DNA of 49,594 nt from Terriglobales bacterium. Lineage in GTDB: Bacteria > Acidobacteriota > Terriglobia > Bryobacterales > Bryobacteraceae. The stretch spans positions 1 through 49,594 of the forward strand of contig JAJFUV010000048.1 of NCBI GenBank assembly GCA_021372245.1. The letters run 5' to 3'. Every line of letters begins with the position of its first letter. The stretch's first letter is position 1. This document shows positions 40,753 to 49,594 of this stretch, in pieces. The notes beneath the pieces were generated by a model that saw only the letters and a list, made by a program, of their open reading frames with translations, made no database searches and was not told the origin of the DNA. Both the position numbers and the translations under genes were made by a program.

Positions 40753-42759
40753 CTACGGGTTGGAGTAGAGCAGGATGTAGCCCGCGGTCACGCCAGCGGG
40801 GTTCTTCACCTTAAGGCATCCGGACCATCCGGACGGGTTGCTCGCGCCCACGATCTCCGCGAGGCGATATCCGTTGCCAGAACCTGACGCGATGATCAGT
40901 TCGCCGCCAGCCGTGACCTCCAGGAGTGTGTGGTCCGCGAGGTTGGAGCCGGGGCCGCGCACCTTGAACGGCGACTCCGTGGTGTCCTTGCCGACGACCA
41001 GGAGCGGGCCGCACGCGACTCCGGCCGCAACGGGACCGGCCTGGTATCCCCACGTGCGCGCGTACGCCTTCTTCGGGTCGTTGCCCTGCTGGAGGCACAC
41101 GCCCCACAGCAGGATGTTGCCGGAGGTCCAATCGTCGCCGTTGCCCGCGAACTGGCGCACGACGATCCAGAGCGCGGTCTGACCGCCCGCGAGCGTGCCG
41201 GTGATCTTGAATCGCTGCCAAGAACTCGTCAGGGTGATCTGCATCGGGCCCGCGAGGTATGCGCCGTACGCATTGTTCACGATGGCGATCGAGACTCTGC
41301 GCGTTCCGGACGCGACCTTGGCCCACACATAGAAGGTGTACGTCCCGCCGTCCACGAGGCCGGCGATGTTCTGCTGGAGGACCGGGGTGGCGGTGCTGGC
41401 GGCGATCTGGTCGGCGGTCGTGTTGCCATCCGGCGCCGCGGCCGCGTTGGCGACCACGGAGCACGACCCGCCGTTCTTGTCCCACGTCCCGACGCTGAAG
41501 TCTTCGGAGTACTTCGCCATGTTCTCGTACGGCCCGCCAATCACACCGAACGCGCCGCACTCGACGGACTGGAGATGCGAGTCCAGGAACGCCCACAGGT
41601 TGTTGGCGGCTGCGTACCCGAAGTTCGCGCCGCCAGACCCGTCGCGGAGGACCAGCGTGGCAGGCGTTCCGGCGGCGGTCGCGTCGGTGATCTGTGAGGA
41701 CGTGTGCGTGTGGGAGAGCGCGGCCTTGCCCGCCAGATCGGTAACGAGGCTGGTCACGTCGGCCTGCGCGTGGGTGTGCGCGCCGAGCGCGATGGTGACG
41801 TTCACGCGGTCGCTGCCGGGAACGTCCGTGAAGGACAGGCCGATGCTGGCGCCCTGGATCAGGTTCAACGCGCGGCGCGTCCCGACCGCACTCCCGTTGT
41901 TTTGGATGGTGAACGGCAGCGCGCCGGAGACGATATCGGACGCCGTGTGTGTGTGGGCGGGCAGGTCGCCGGCCGCGAGCAACGCGCCAGCCGTGGCGCG
42001 ACCCCATGTGTCCACGATGAGCTTCGTATAGGTGCCAGGCCCAACACCCGAGGCGGCGAGAGAGATCACGCCGCCACTGACGGAGATGCCGCCAACCGGG
42101 TCGATCTGCACGACGCCCTTGGCGAGCGTGGTCGCGTCCGGAACCGTGCTCGCGCCGAACGTCTGGCCGGCCGCGAAATCGATGATGGCGTCCATCGCGA
42201 GGTGATTGCTCGCGTTCAACGCTATGCCGAGGTCGCCGGAGTTGTCCTGCTTCCTCCACTTGATCGCGCCAGCGTTGGGCAGGCGTACCAGGCCGATGCT
42301 CGACTTGGTGCCCGCGCCGAACTCCGCGCCATCCTGGAACGTCTTGAGGCCGGTGATAGTGACCGCGCCATCCTTCCGGATGTAGTTGCGCGCGGCGGCG
42401 GTGCCCAACTCCGTCTCGATGGCCACGAGCGCAGACTGGAGTGCAGTGATGAAGCCCGCGACCATGTTCGCCTTCACCGCCACGCCGTTGCCGTGGCCTG
42501 TGGCGGCGGTCCCGAAGGCTCCACGCTGGCACCCGGTGAACTGCGTCCCGGTCTTGCCGGTGTACACGACCAGTTCGTCGTCAATCGAGAGGATGCCGTA
42601 CGTGGCGGCGAAGCCTCCGGCCGTGGCCGCGACGTTGATGGTCGAGTCGCCAGCCAGCACCGCGCCCGTGGTCGTCGTCTCCAGGGGTTTGCCGGAGAAC
42701 GAATCGACCGGCGTGTACATGCTGGCGGCGCTGTCGATTGCGCCAGGATAGTTAGCCAT
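40753..42759 (-). CDS. Phage tail fibre / receptor-binding protein
   Basis: A 668-residue virion protein; AGAGG lies upstream of the ATG. The N-terminus (residues ~20-95) looks like a baseplate- or tail-attachment region with strand repeats (DDELVVYTGKTG and a CQRGAFGT turn). The middle has HxH-type repeats typical of tail fibres: PAHTHTASDI, GAHTHAQADV and LSHTHTSSQI. A jelly-roll-like domain (~430-560, YTFYVWAKVASG and WQRFKITGTL) recalls carbohydrate-binding modules. It should bind the host surface, perhaps polysaccharide. Its start overlaps the end of the large upstream tail gene by 8 bp. Confidence 0.82.
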   Translation of the reverse strand: MANYPGAIDSAASMYTPVDSFSGKPLETTTTGAVLAGDSTINVAATAGGFAATYGILSIDDELVVYTGKTGTQFTGCQRGAFGTAATGHGNGVAVKANMVAGFITALQSALVAIETELGTAAARNYIRKDGAVTITGLKTFQDGAEFGAGTKSSIGLVRLPNAGAIKWRKQDNSGDLGIALNASNHLAMDAIIDFAAGQTFGASTVPDATTLAKGVVQIDPVGGISVSGGVISLAASGVGPGTYTKLIVDTWGRATAGALLAAGDLPAHTHTASDIVSGALPFTIQNNGSAVGTRRALNLIQGASIGLSFTDVPGSDRVNVTIALGAHTHAQADVTSLVTDLAGKAALSHTHTSSQITDATAAGTPATLVLRDGSGGANFGYAAANNLWAFLDSHLQSVECGAFGVIGGPYENMAKYSEDFSVGTWDKNGGSCSVVANAAAAPDGNTTADQIAASTATPVLQQNIAGLVDGGTYTFYVWAKVASGTRRVSIAIVNNAYGAYLAGPMQITLTSSWQRFKITGTLAGGQTALWIVVRQFAGNGDDWTSGNILLWGVCLQQGNDPKKAYARTWGYQAGPVAAGVACGPLLVVGKDTTESPFKVRGPGSNLADHTLLEVTAGGELIIASGSGNGYRLAEIVGASNPSGWSGCLKVKNPAGVTAGYILLYSNP

Positions 42760-45700
42760 CGAGTTTCCTCTCGTTCAATTTGAAGCGGTTGAGCGCGCCG
42801 CCAGTGGGCGCCACGATCTCCACCACCCGAGCGACCTCCGGGGCGCGGGTGGCGCGCGGCTTGTGGTACGCCGCCGACACAGCCTGCACCCAAATCTCCA
42901 GAGGGATCGGCCTGCTGTTGAGGCAGAACTGATCGAACGCCCAAAAGGACATGGAATAGAACGGCGACTGCAACCACATGCCGTACGCCTGCGCCATTGG
43001 CGGGTCGGGAGGCCCGTACAGGCCCGCGAGGTACATGCACTCGCTCGCCGGCCGCCCCAGCGTCTGCGCCGCGAAACGAATGGTCTGGCCCATCAACGTC
43101 GCGTTCTTCTGCCAGATGTCATAGTCGAAGCCCTCGCACCGGAAGTACTTGATGCCGTACGAGGAGTTCTGCCACTCGCGCGGCAGGTTGACGTGCATCA
43201 GGAGCCTCCGGTAAGTGCCCGCGCCTGGTTTCCCCTGGTTCGCGTCGAGCGGCCAGAGGCACTCGAACAACGCTGCCGGATGGGAGGCGCGCACGTGCGA
43301 GATCACGTCCTGGCAATACGACCAGATCCGGTCGCGAAGGAAATCCGCGCTCTCGTTCGGGTGCGCCGGATCGCCAGCAGGATCATCCGTATTTGAAGTG
43401 AACGGCCAAATCTGGTGACCCTTCGCCGCCGCGAACGCATTGATCGTCTCCTGGTCATAGAACGGCATCCCGCCCAGCGGGTCTTGGGCGCGGTTGTCGA
43501 AGTACCACCACTGCGTCTCACCGAACTGGAGCACGACCGGCAGACCCGCCGCAGCCACCTCGTCGGCGCACTCCTTGTACATCTGCTTGAGGTAGTTCCG
43601 GACCCGCGTTCCGAAGTGCATCTGGTGCGAGGGCACGTCGAGATACACGTCCGCGCCCGGAGCGACGACGCCGCCCGCGTACGACAGGTACTTGGCCCGC
43701 ATCGCAGCGGGCGGGTTATAGACCTCCATCGAGAACGCGAACGACGCCGGGATGCCTGCCGCCGCGAACTGGCCCGCGAGATCGCGAATCCATTTCCGCG
43801 CACCCTCCGTCATGACCGGCGACACGGAGTCGATCAGTTCCCAATCGCCCTCTGCGCCCACGTCGCCCAGGTGGTCGGTTACGGTCGCGCGGACGCTGCT
43901 GATCCACGCGGGGCCATACAACCCGAGCGTCGTGTTTGCGGCGTTCGCCACGGTGTCCGTGTCGATCCGGTTCGTAGCCCACACCTCGACCGCGCCGCCA
44001 ACCTCCTGCGCGCCGCCCTCCAGACCAGCCGCCACGAACGCCTCCTGAATCTCTGCCGCCACCTCCGCGGCAGTCCTGGCCGCGCCTGCCGTGAGAGTCA
44101 CCGGCACCGCGGTCCCGCCCTCGCCACCGATGGTGAACTGGAGCGCGTCGTTAGTCGCCGCCGTGATGGCGAACGGTTCCGTGGTCGCGCCGAGGAGACG
44201 CGCGAGGCCATCCGGCACCGCCAGGCCGGGGAAGGACCAGGACGGAGCCTTGGACTGGATGCGGAGGGTAGTGCTGGTCCCGTAGTTATCGTCGGCCCAC
44301 ACGCCAGAGAACTGGTTGATCAGCACGCGCAGTCCGCTAACGATATCCTGCAAGGACTCGCCCTCCAGGATGGTGTGGTTCATCGTCGTTCCGGACACGG
44401 TGATAGAGACGACCTCGTTGGCCTGCGGCGCGGCGATCCCCTCGCCCAACGCATACTCGATGGTGGCGTACGGATACGTCGCGCCCACGCGCCGCCGCTT
44501 GTTGTTCCAGAAGACGCCCATATAGACATCGGCGTGGCCATTGAACCCGAGCTTCTGGAGATGCCACAGGTGCCAGGCCGGGGGCTTCTTGTACCCGTGG
44601 TCGGTGTCGAAGTCGATGCCCAGCGACACGTCGGGATAGTCCTTCTGCGGGTCCGGTACGTCCTGCGGGACAAGCGGCCACAGGTAATCGAAGTAAAAGT
44701 AGTACCCGGTGCTGGCGGCGTTCTTATCGAACAGAGCGGTGAGAACGACGGTGTGGTTTCCGGCCGGAACCGCCGACGCGATCTTCACGTTCGCCGTGGT
44801 GCCGCCGTACTCCAGGAGGTACAGATCGATGGGCGACTCGGCGGGCGCCACGCCGTCCACCGTGACTGCCACTTTGCCGCAGTCCGTGTTCAGGAAGGTG
44901 CCGAGGTAGAGGTCGTGCTCCTCCGTGGCAGAGTGGTGGATCGTGACCGCGCGTACGTCCGCGAGTTCGGTCGGGCCGGTGCGTTTCGCGTGCCCCTTGC
45001 TCCACCACTGCGACGGCCAGCCCGCCGCGCCGTACTTGTAATCCTCCCAAAAGCCAGTGTACTGGCACCGCTTGTCGGACTCCTCGATCCGCTCCGCATC
45101 GCCGCCCACCTTGAGGCTCGCATCGCCGGTGACCGCGATGTTGGAGATGGCCACGCCCCACTCCACGTCGGACTGGAACCCGGAGATCGGCGGGAGCTTC
45201 TTCATCCGGGTACCAGCCAGCCAGGAGGCGGGCGTCGAGGACTCGTACCCACGCTGGACCTGCACGGTGGTCGCGCCGCCAGCCAGGAGCAGCACGCGCT
45301 CCTCGCTCGTGGCGTCCCCGATGAAGTACCGCCCGCCCGTCAGTCCAGCCCCGCTGTCCACGCTCCAGGTGGTGTCGCCCGGTCCCACTCCTGCGGTCAG
45401 GAAGCACCCGTCGTCCAACGCCTGCTCCACGATCTCGAATCGCGGCGCGAAGACCATGTACATCTTCCGGCAGTCCGCAGCAGAGAACATGGCTGCGCTC
45501 TTGTCGGTGAGGAACCCCAGCGGGAGGCTGATGTGATACTTGGTGTCGTTGTCGCCGCCAGAGAACCGGATGCTGCGGTTGTCGCCAAATGTGACGCCCT
45601 GCTCCCCGTCGCCCTCGTGGAACGACCGTACGGTGATGATCTCGCCGTTGCCCAACTTGCCCATGACCTGCGCTGGCGGCGGGCTGGTCTTGAACGCGAT

Positions 45701-46915
45701 GGTCAGCGTATTGCCGGAGGCCGTCGCCTCGATCACACTGGACTGGTCCGGGCCAATGACGAAGACGTTCTTGCCGCCGCCGTTGATCGTGTCCGCGAGA
45801 TCCTTCACCGCATCCTTTGCGGCGGCGAGTTTGTGGACGTGGTATTGGGGTCCGCTGCCCACGTACACTCCGGGCGGGAACCCGATGGTGTCCTGCGCGG
45901 TCCCGCCCCACGGGATGATCTCGCCCGAGCCAACCGGCTTCGTGGAGGTGATCCGGACGCACCCGTCCACGGTGTCCACAACGACCTCCGCGCCCGCTGC
46001 GCTGCATGCCGCGCCGACTTCTGCGGCGACCTGATCTGCGGTCTGCGTAGGGCCAGGACTCAACGTGAGATTGATGCCGATGCCGTCGATGTGGAACGCG
46101 AGGGTGTCGTTCACCGCCGCCACAATGTTGAACGGTCCCGGCGTGTACGACCGGCAGATGCTCGGGCCACCGTGGGGCAGCGTGTTGTCGAAAGTGACGG
46201 TGACTCCGGAGACGGCTGTGACGTGGCAAATCTCCTCCAACTGGTTCGGCAGGTCGTCCAGATAGAGCGGGTCGTACGTGAAGTAAACCGTGTCCCCGAC
46301 CTTCAACTCCAACTCGCCGGTTACCGGATCGAGATCGGAGGGCCACAGGTCGATGGTGCCGTTCGGCGCGGAGATCGACTTCGGCAGGTTGTAGAGCTTG
46401 CCCCACGGAGTGCAGTTGTACTGCGTGTCGCGGAAGATCAGCACGATGTGGTCGAACCCCCACTCTGCTTGCGTGCCCGACGCCTCGACGCTCACACTGG
46501 CGGGCGTCTCGCCTCCGGACACCACGGTGGCGTACGAGAGAAGTTTCACCTCGTGGATCTCACCAGGCCCGCCCTTGCCGCACACGAACGTCATGGCGTC
46601 CCAGGAGACGGACGGGCACTTGGCGGCGTCCAGCCGCATCGCGCCATCGAGCGCGTGGTCGTACTCAATGTCGAATTCCAGCGTCAGGCCGGAGAGATCC
46701 GTCCGCGGCAGATGCTTCTGGCGCAGGTGGTTGAAGTAGTCATAAGCGTTGTAGAAGCCCAGGACCGCGAAGTCTTCGGCGGCTTGGAAGATGCCGGAGA
46801 CGGACACACCCGTCGCGGACGCATCATGGATCGTGGTCGTCGCGCCGCGCCCAGTGAATCCCTGCAACTGGAAGTTGCGGCGCGGATCGAACATCAGAAG
46901 GGGGTCTGAAGGCAT
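42752..46915 (-). CDS. Very large phage tail protein, possible non-contractile-tail-sheath type
   Basis: A 1387-residue structural protein. The N-terminus (FTGRGATTTIHDASATGVSV, then FNAYDYFNHLRQKHLPRT-like text and a LTLEFDIEYDHALDGAMRLD stretch) and the following beta-rich repeats recall proteins that I remember being annotated as non-contractile tail sheath in Acidobacteriota; this is from memory only. Repeated segments starting AAVNDTLAFHIDG and AATNDALQFTIGG are internal duplications. The C-terminal ~350 residues look like a TIM-barrel-type domain (PVVLQFGETQWWYF and WSYCQDVISHVRASHP). It may also be a tail spike with glycosidase activity. Confidence 0.65.
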   Translation of the reverse strand: MPSDPLLMFDPRRNFQLQGFTGRGATTTIHDASATGVSVSGIFQAAEDFAVLGFYNAYDYFNHLRQKHLPRTDLSGLTLEFDIEYDHALDGAMRLDAAKCPSVSWDAMTFVCGKGGPGEIHEVKLLSYATVVSGGETPASVSVEASGTQAEWGFDHIVLIFRDTQYNCTPWGKLYNLPKSISAPNGTIDLWPSDLDPVTGELELKVGDTVYFTYDPLYLDDLPNQLEEICHVTAVSGVTVTFDNTLPHGGPSICRSYTPGPFNIVAAVNDTLAFHIDGIGINLTLSPGPTQTADQVAAEVGAACSAAGAEVVVDTVDGCVRITSTKPVGSGEIIPWGGTAQDTIGFPPGVYVGSGPQYHVHKLAAAKDAVKDLADTINGGGKNVFVIGPDQSSVIEATASGNTLTIAFKTSPPPAQVMGKLGNGEIITVRSFHEGDGEQGVTFGDNRSIRFSGGDNDTKYHISLPLGFLTDKSAAMFSAADCRKMYMVFAPRFEIVEQALDDGCFLTAGVGPGDTTWSVDSGAGLTGGRYFIGDATSEERVLLLAGGATTVQVQRGYESSTPASWLAGTRMKKLPPISGFQSDVEWGVAISNIAVTGDASLKVGGDAERIEESDKRCQYTGFWEDYKYGAAGWPSQWWSKGHAKRTGPTELADVRAVTIHHSATEEHDLYLGTFLNTDCGKVAVTVDGVAPAESPIDLYLLEYGGTTANVKIASAVPAGNHTVVLTALFDKNAASTGYYFYFDYLWPLVPQDVPDPQKDYPDVSLGIDFDTDHGYKKPPAWHLWHLQKLGFNGHADVYMGVFWNNKRRRVGATYPYATIEYALGEGIAAPQANEVVSITVSGTTMNHTILEGESLQDIVSGLRVLINQFSGVWADDNYGTSTTLRIQSKAPSWSFPGLAVPDGLARLLGATTEPFAITAATNDALQFTIGGEGGTAVPVTLTAGAARTAAEVAAEIQEAFVAAGLEGGAQEVGGAVEVWATNRIDTDTVANAANTTLGLYGPAWISSVRATVTDHLGDVGAEGDWELIDSVSPVMTEGARKWIRDLAGQFAAAGIPASFAFSMEVYNPPAAMRAKYLSYAGGVVAPGADVYLDVPSHQMHFGTRVRNYLKQMYKECADEVAAAGLPVVLQFGETQWWYFDNRAQDPLGGMPFYDQETINAFAAAKGHQIWPFTSNTDDPAGDPAHPNESADFLRDRIWSYCQDVISHVRASHPAALFECLWPLDANQGKPGAGTYRRLLMHVNLPREWQNSSYGIKYFRCEGFDYDIWQKNATLMGQTIRFAAQTLGRPASECMYLAGLYGPPDPPMAQAYGMWLQSPFYSMSFWAFDQFCLNSRPIPLEIWVQAVSAAYHKPRATRAPEVARVVEIVAPTGGALNRFKLNERKLDG

Positions 46916-47027
46916 GCAAGAATATCGAGGCTTATCAGGCTCGGTGACTATGGATCGCCCAGTTGAATCGTATTTTTGACACCACCATCCTGTCTGGGTC
47001 GCAGTATCTTACAATGGCTTGGACACA

Positions 47028-48077
47028 ATGAGCACCCGAGGCTTGATACAGGCGCGAGCGGCAGCACGGATGGCCGTTCGCGAGCGCGCAGCAATTCTTC
47101 TGCTCGAAAACCAAGTAACCCGTGACATGAGGCGCGAGATCCAGAAAGCTGAGCAGAACATTGAGTGGACCACGAATCGCTCGTGTCTACGGGAACTTGC
47201 AGACCAGACCGCCGCAGAAATCGCCGAGCTGCGCGGCCTCTATGGCATCACGGCGAGTCGGGACGAGTTGCTAGGCATCTTGGAGGTGGCAGAGCGTGTC
47301 CCACAAGGGCACGGACTCTTCCTGGCGAAATTTCGGATCGAGCAACTCATGACGGGGTATGACAAAATCAGCGCAGACTACCACAAGCTGCCGTCCCACG
47401 CATTGTTCGAGTTTGACTACGGTCAGCTAAGAGATACTCCCTCCCTTGAGGTCCACATCCTTGAGGCCTCCCTCTTTGAGGATATGTGTGCTTTGTTCAA
47501 CGAAGCCCACACCCTGAACAGCCAACGACCAGCATCACCGTACGCAGACAAACCCACCACAAAAAAGTGCAATGCGATCAATCGGGCAACGATCACGGCG
47601 GCGTTTTACCTCGTTGAGGCGTATCTAAATGGGATCGCGTTCGACCACATAATTGAGAATGCCACTAAGCTAACGGCTTCTGAGAGAGACCTGCTGACCG
47701 AATGGAGCACAGAAAAGCAGAGGCGTCGCCCCGTAGCTTTCCGCGACAAACTCCTTCAATATCCGCGCATAATTTGTGGAGTGCCGCACCCGCCACTCCA
47801 GGAGAATAACTGCCCCGAGATCCGCTTCTTGATTGAGACGGCAAAAGCACTTCGCGACGCGATCGTGCATGCATCATCCCGACCGGATCGAGAGTATGGG
47901 ATGGACAAATGGTGCCGCTACACTAACATCAGCTTTCAAGACGTTAAGGACACTATTGACAATGCAGTCGCTCTGATATCGAGTATCGAACAGACTATCC
48001 ACGGCAGCACTAATGGCATCCCGTGGCTGCAACGGCGCACAGCCGACGGCGCTTTTCCCGATGGCGTGTTCGTCTGA
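47028..48077 (+). CDS. HEPN-motif protein, plus-strand cargo (moron) in the tail module
   Basis: The ATG at 47028 is chosen over an in-frame TTG at 47019. The 349-residue product is mainly helical. R276-x4-H281 in KALRDAIVHASSR is the HEPN ribonuclease signature (RxxxxH), placed near the C-terminus as in many HEPN proteins. The N-terminus is an Arg/Ala-rich helix, and a YLVEAYLNGIAFDHI helix lies mid-protein. It is the only plus-strand gene among minus-strand tail genes, flanked by ~110 and ~90 bp gaps, the mark of a moron. A defence or toxin role is inference; a perfect TTGACA at 46976 lacks a well-placed -10. Confidence 0.58.
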   Translation: MSTRGLIQARAAARMAVRERAAILLLENQVTRDMRREIQKAEQNIEWTTNRSCLRELADQTAAEIAELRGLYGITASRDELLGILEVAERVPQGHGLFLAKFRIEQLMTGYDKISADYHKLPSHALFEFDYGQLRDTPSLEVHILEASLFEDMCALFNEAHTLNSQRPASPYADKPTTKKCNAINRATITAAFYLVEAYLNGIAFDHIIENATKLTASERDLLTEWSTEKQRRRPVAFRDKLLQYPRIICGVPHPPLQENNCPEIRFLIETAKALRDAIVHASSRPDREYGMDKWCRYTNISFQDVKDTIDNAVALISSIEQTIHGSTNGIPWLQRRTADGAFPDGVFV

Positions 48078-48169
48078 CACATCGGGGAAGCTTCCTGCAG
48101 GCGCCTGGGGTTCAACTAGCGGCCACTTACAGCAGGCCAGATTATCCGGAGGCGGCTGGTCCACCTAAC

Positions 48170-49594
48170 TTACGTTTGAATGACGACGGTGAGATCGCTA
48201 CCGGGGTCCGGGCTGGCTACGGCGAGAATATCGAATGCGAGGCTGTCGCCCTCGTTGAGAATCGGCGTCGGCCAGATGGTCGGGCGCACGGTCGCGCCTG
48301 TCGAGTGGCTCTTAGTAAAGACCGCCGTGAACGTCTGCGCGTCCTGATCGGCGGAGAGCACCTGCACGTACTCCTCGTCGGCCTTGCCGAGGTTGACGTG
48401 GACAAACTCGCCCACATCGAAGCCCAGCCGGTTCGCGCCGTACGAGGCGGTGTTCACTGTCTGTGGATCAGGGCCGGCGACCACATCCTGGTAGAGCACG
48501 ATGCCGAAGTCGTTGTACGGCAGGCGGCGCGTAGCGGGCTTGCCATACCCCTCATTCACCAGGAAGTCGTACGTGTTCTTCGCGCCGTCCGGAAGCATCT
48601 GCGCGATGCCCATGTACTCCAGCAGTTCCCATGTCGCGCCGTCGTCGCGGGACACCTTCACCCGGTACGCGCTCTGGCCGTCCGTGGTGGGCGTCTGGAG
48701 GTAGGCATAGATGCACCGGATCGACGCGCTATCCTGCACGCGCATCGGGATGACCACGGTGTCCGCGACCGCGAGCGCGCCGGGGATCTGGAACGTGTAT
48801 GCGCCGCCGTTGCACGTCCGGTCACCCGGCATGTAAGGCTCGCTGTGGTGGCCCAACGGGAACGTCGTGAACGTGCCGTACCCGAAGTTATTGGCCACGC
48901 CGACGACCGCCGCGACCACGCAGGCTGTCGGAAGCTTCGCCTCGATCCGCGCCGGGAGCCCGGGCGTCCGGAAGAAGCCCTTCTTGACGGAGTAAGTGAA
49001 CGTCTTGCTGTCGAGTTTGAAGAACCGGATGCCAGCAGAGTGCGGCGTCCGGAGCGTCTCGAACGATGCCCAAGGCCAGTCCACGCGCGTGTCGCCCGCC
49101 ACCTTCCTTTGGAACTGGAAGTCGCCGGAGGGCACCACATCTCCCTCCGCGCCGGGACCGACGATCTGCGCGCACTCATAGCACCGCCGATACCCAACGT
49201 CGGGACTCTTGGCCTCGTCGTTGAAGACGATGTAATCGCCCACACGGAACTTCTTCGACGTGCCAGGATTCATCGTGCAAGCCACAGTAAGCGGATCGGT
49301 GTCCCTGTCGATGGCGGTGTCGAGGCTGGCCCAGAGATCCGTGGCCAACTCGTCCACGTAGAACAGCATCAGCGTGATCTCGTGCGCGCTCACGATGTTC
49401 ATGTTCCCAGCGTCGTCCGGTTGCACCTCCATCTCGTCCAGGACGAACGTCCCATAGTCGGAGAGCTTCGGGGTGGCGAGGATCAGTCCCGGCACTCCCG
49501 TGTCGTACATAATCTCCTCCGGCACCGGCGCCGATTCCACGTCGGCGGGCTTCGGTCCCGCCACGAGGTCGTACATCGAGTCCGTGGTCGTGCG
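48170..49594 (-). CDS. Phage structural protein, C-terminal part (5' end outside window)
   Basis: The frame is open to the last base of the window, so only the C-terminal ~474 residues are present. The sequence is beta-rich with few helices: DVGEFVHVNLGKADEEYVQV, QTFTAVFTKSHSTGATV and LAFDILAVASPDPGSDLTVV. A virion or tail-tube/baseplate role is likely from its place upstream of the large tail protein on the same strand. The gap to that gene is taken up by the plus-strand moron. I do not recognise the family, and the missing N-terminus would be needed to name it. Confidence 0.58.
   Translation of the reverse strand, partial: RTTTDSMYDLVAGPKPADVESAPVPEEIMYDTGVPGLILATPKLSDYGTFVLDEMEVQPDDAGNMNIVSAHEITLMLFYVDELATDLWASLDTAIDRDTDPLTVACTMNPGTSKKFRVGDYIVFNDEAKSPDVGYRRCYECAQIVGPGAEGDVVPSGDFQFQRKVAGDTRVDWPWASFETLRTPHSAGIRFFKLDSKTFTYSVKKGFFRTPGLPARIEAKLPTACVVAAVVGVANNFGYGTFTTFPLGHHSEPYMPGDRTCNGGAYTFQIPGALAVADTVVIPMRVQDSASIRCIYAYLQTPTTDGQSAYRVKVSRDDGATWELLEYMGIAQMLPDGAKNTYDFLVNEGYGKPATRRLPYNDFGIVLYQDVVAGPDPQTVNTASYGANRLGFDVGEFVHVNLGKADEEYVQVLSADQDAQTFTAVFTKSHSTGATVRPTIWPTPILNEGDSLAFDILAVASPDPGSDLTVVIQT

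Larger units (their letters stand above)
15207..49594. mobile_element. Integrated prophage-like element (left end to window edge)
   Basis: The left boundary is the orphan 3' half of tRNA-Pro at 15207-15252. Inside it lie a complete tyrosine integrase, a DUF927-type replication protein, small phage proteins, and from 40.4 kb a phage tail module. Head, packaging and lysis genes are not in view and would have to lie to the right. The right boundary is outside the window and should carry an intact tRNA-Pro gene whose 3' half matches the scar. The 25.7-40.3 kb defence island is carried as cargo. Whether the element is an active prophage, a decayed one or a phage-derived island cannot be decided from this stretch. 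Confidence 0.75.

Noticed and set aside
43415..46909. 1164-codon open frame on the plus strand, antisense to the large tail protein
   Set aside because: It mirrors the tail gene almost end to end, is dominated by Arg, Val and Asp as expected from the complement of GC-rich codons, and has no domain or ribosome binding site.
1..49594. CRISPR array, rRNA genes, insertion-sequence transposase
   Set aside because: No regularly spaced repeats, ribosomal RNA sequence or transposase-like protein was seen on either strand.

Overview
The window looks like a high-GC soil bacterium of the Acidobacteriota, probably a Solibacter/Bryobacter-type lineage. This is an impression from gene types, coding style and the proteins encoded, not a measured assignment. 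Two blocks meet near position 15.2 kb.

Left block (1-15.2 kb), host chromosome. It holds a partial esterase-like gene, an AAA-type ATPase divergent from a secretin-like outer-membrane pore gene, a secreted six-hairpin glycosidase and a small secreted protein. Next comes a two-gene polysaccharide unit, in which a very large deacetylase/glycosidase-like protein is coupled by TAATG to a processive family 2 glycosyltransferase. An FkbM methyltransferase and two small envelope proteins complete the block.

Junction (15,207-15,252). The 3' half of a tRNA-Pro gene, cut at the anticodon loop, sits alone on the minus strand. It is the classic scar of a tyrosine-recombinase element. Beside it are phased TGGACKCCA repeats, an HD phosphohydrolase with a YwgA-like partner, and a complete tyrosine integrase. 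The matching intact tRNA-Pro should lie beyond the right edge of the window.

Right block (15.2-49.6 kb), an integrated phage-like element. A minus-strand early region carries the integrase, an iteron-like array, a DUF3854/DUF927-type primase-helicase, small phage proteins and two tandem paralogues of unknown function. A plus-strand defence island (25.7-40.3 kb) follows: a five-gene DISARM locus (adenine methyltransferase, DrmE-like, DrmA, DrmB, DrmC), a possible small sixth gene, a protein with a uracil-DNA-glycosylase-like motif layout, a DUF4365-type nuclease and a PUA/EVE-like protein fused to a PD-(D/E)XK nuclease domain. The island abuts minus-strand phage tail genes (40.4-49.6 kb), which are interrupted by one plus-strand cargo gene carrying a HEPN-type RxxxxH motif.

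The main result is a mixed-class DISARM system: a DrmE-like protein, the class 2 hallmark, is paired with an NPPY adenine methyltransferase, the class 1 hallmark. It lies inside a prophage-like element together with other candidate enzymes that could sense modified DNA. Several non-coding signals are also described: att arm repeats, iterons with a hairpin, and a duplicated upstream box.
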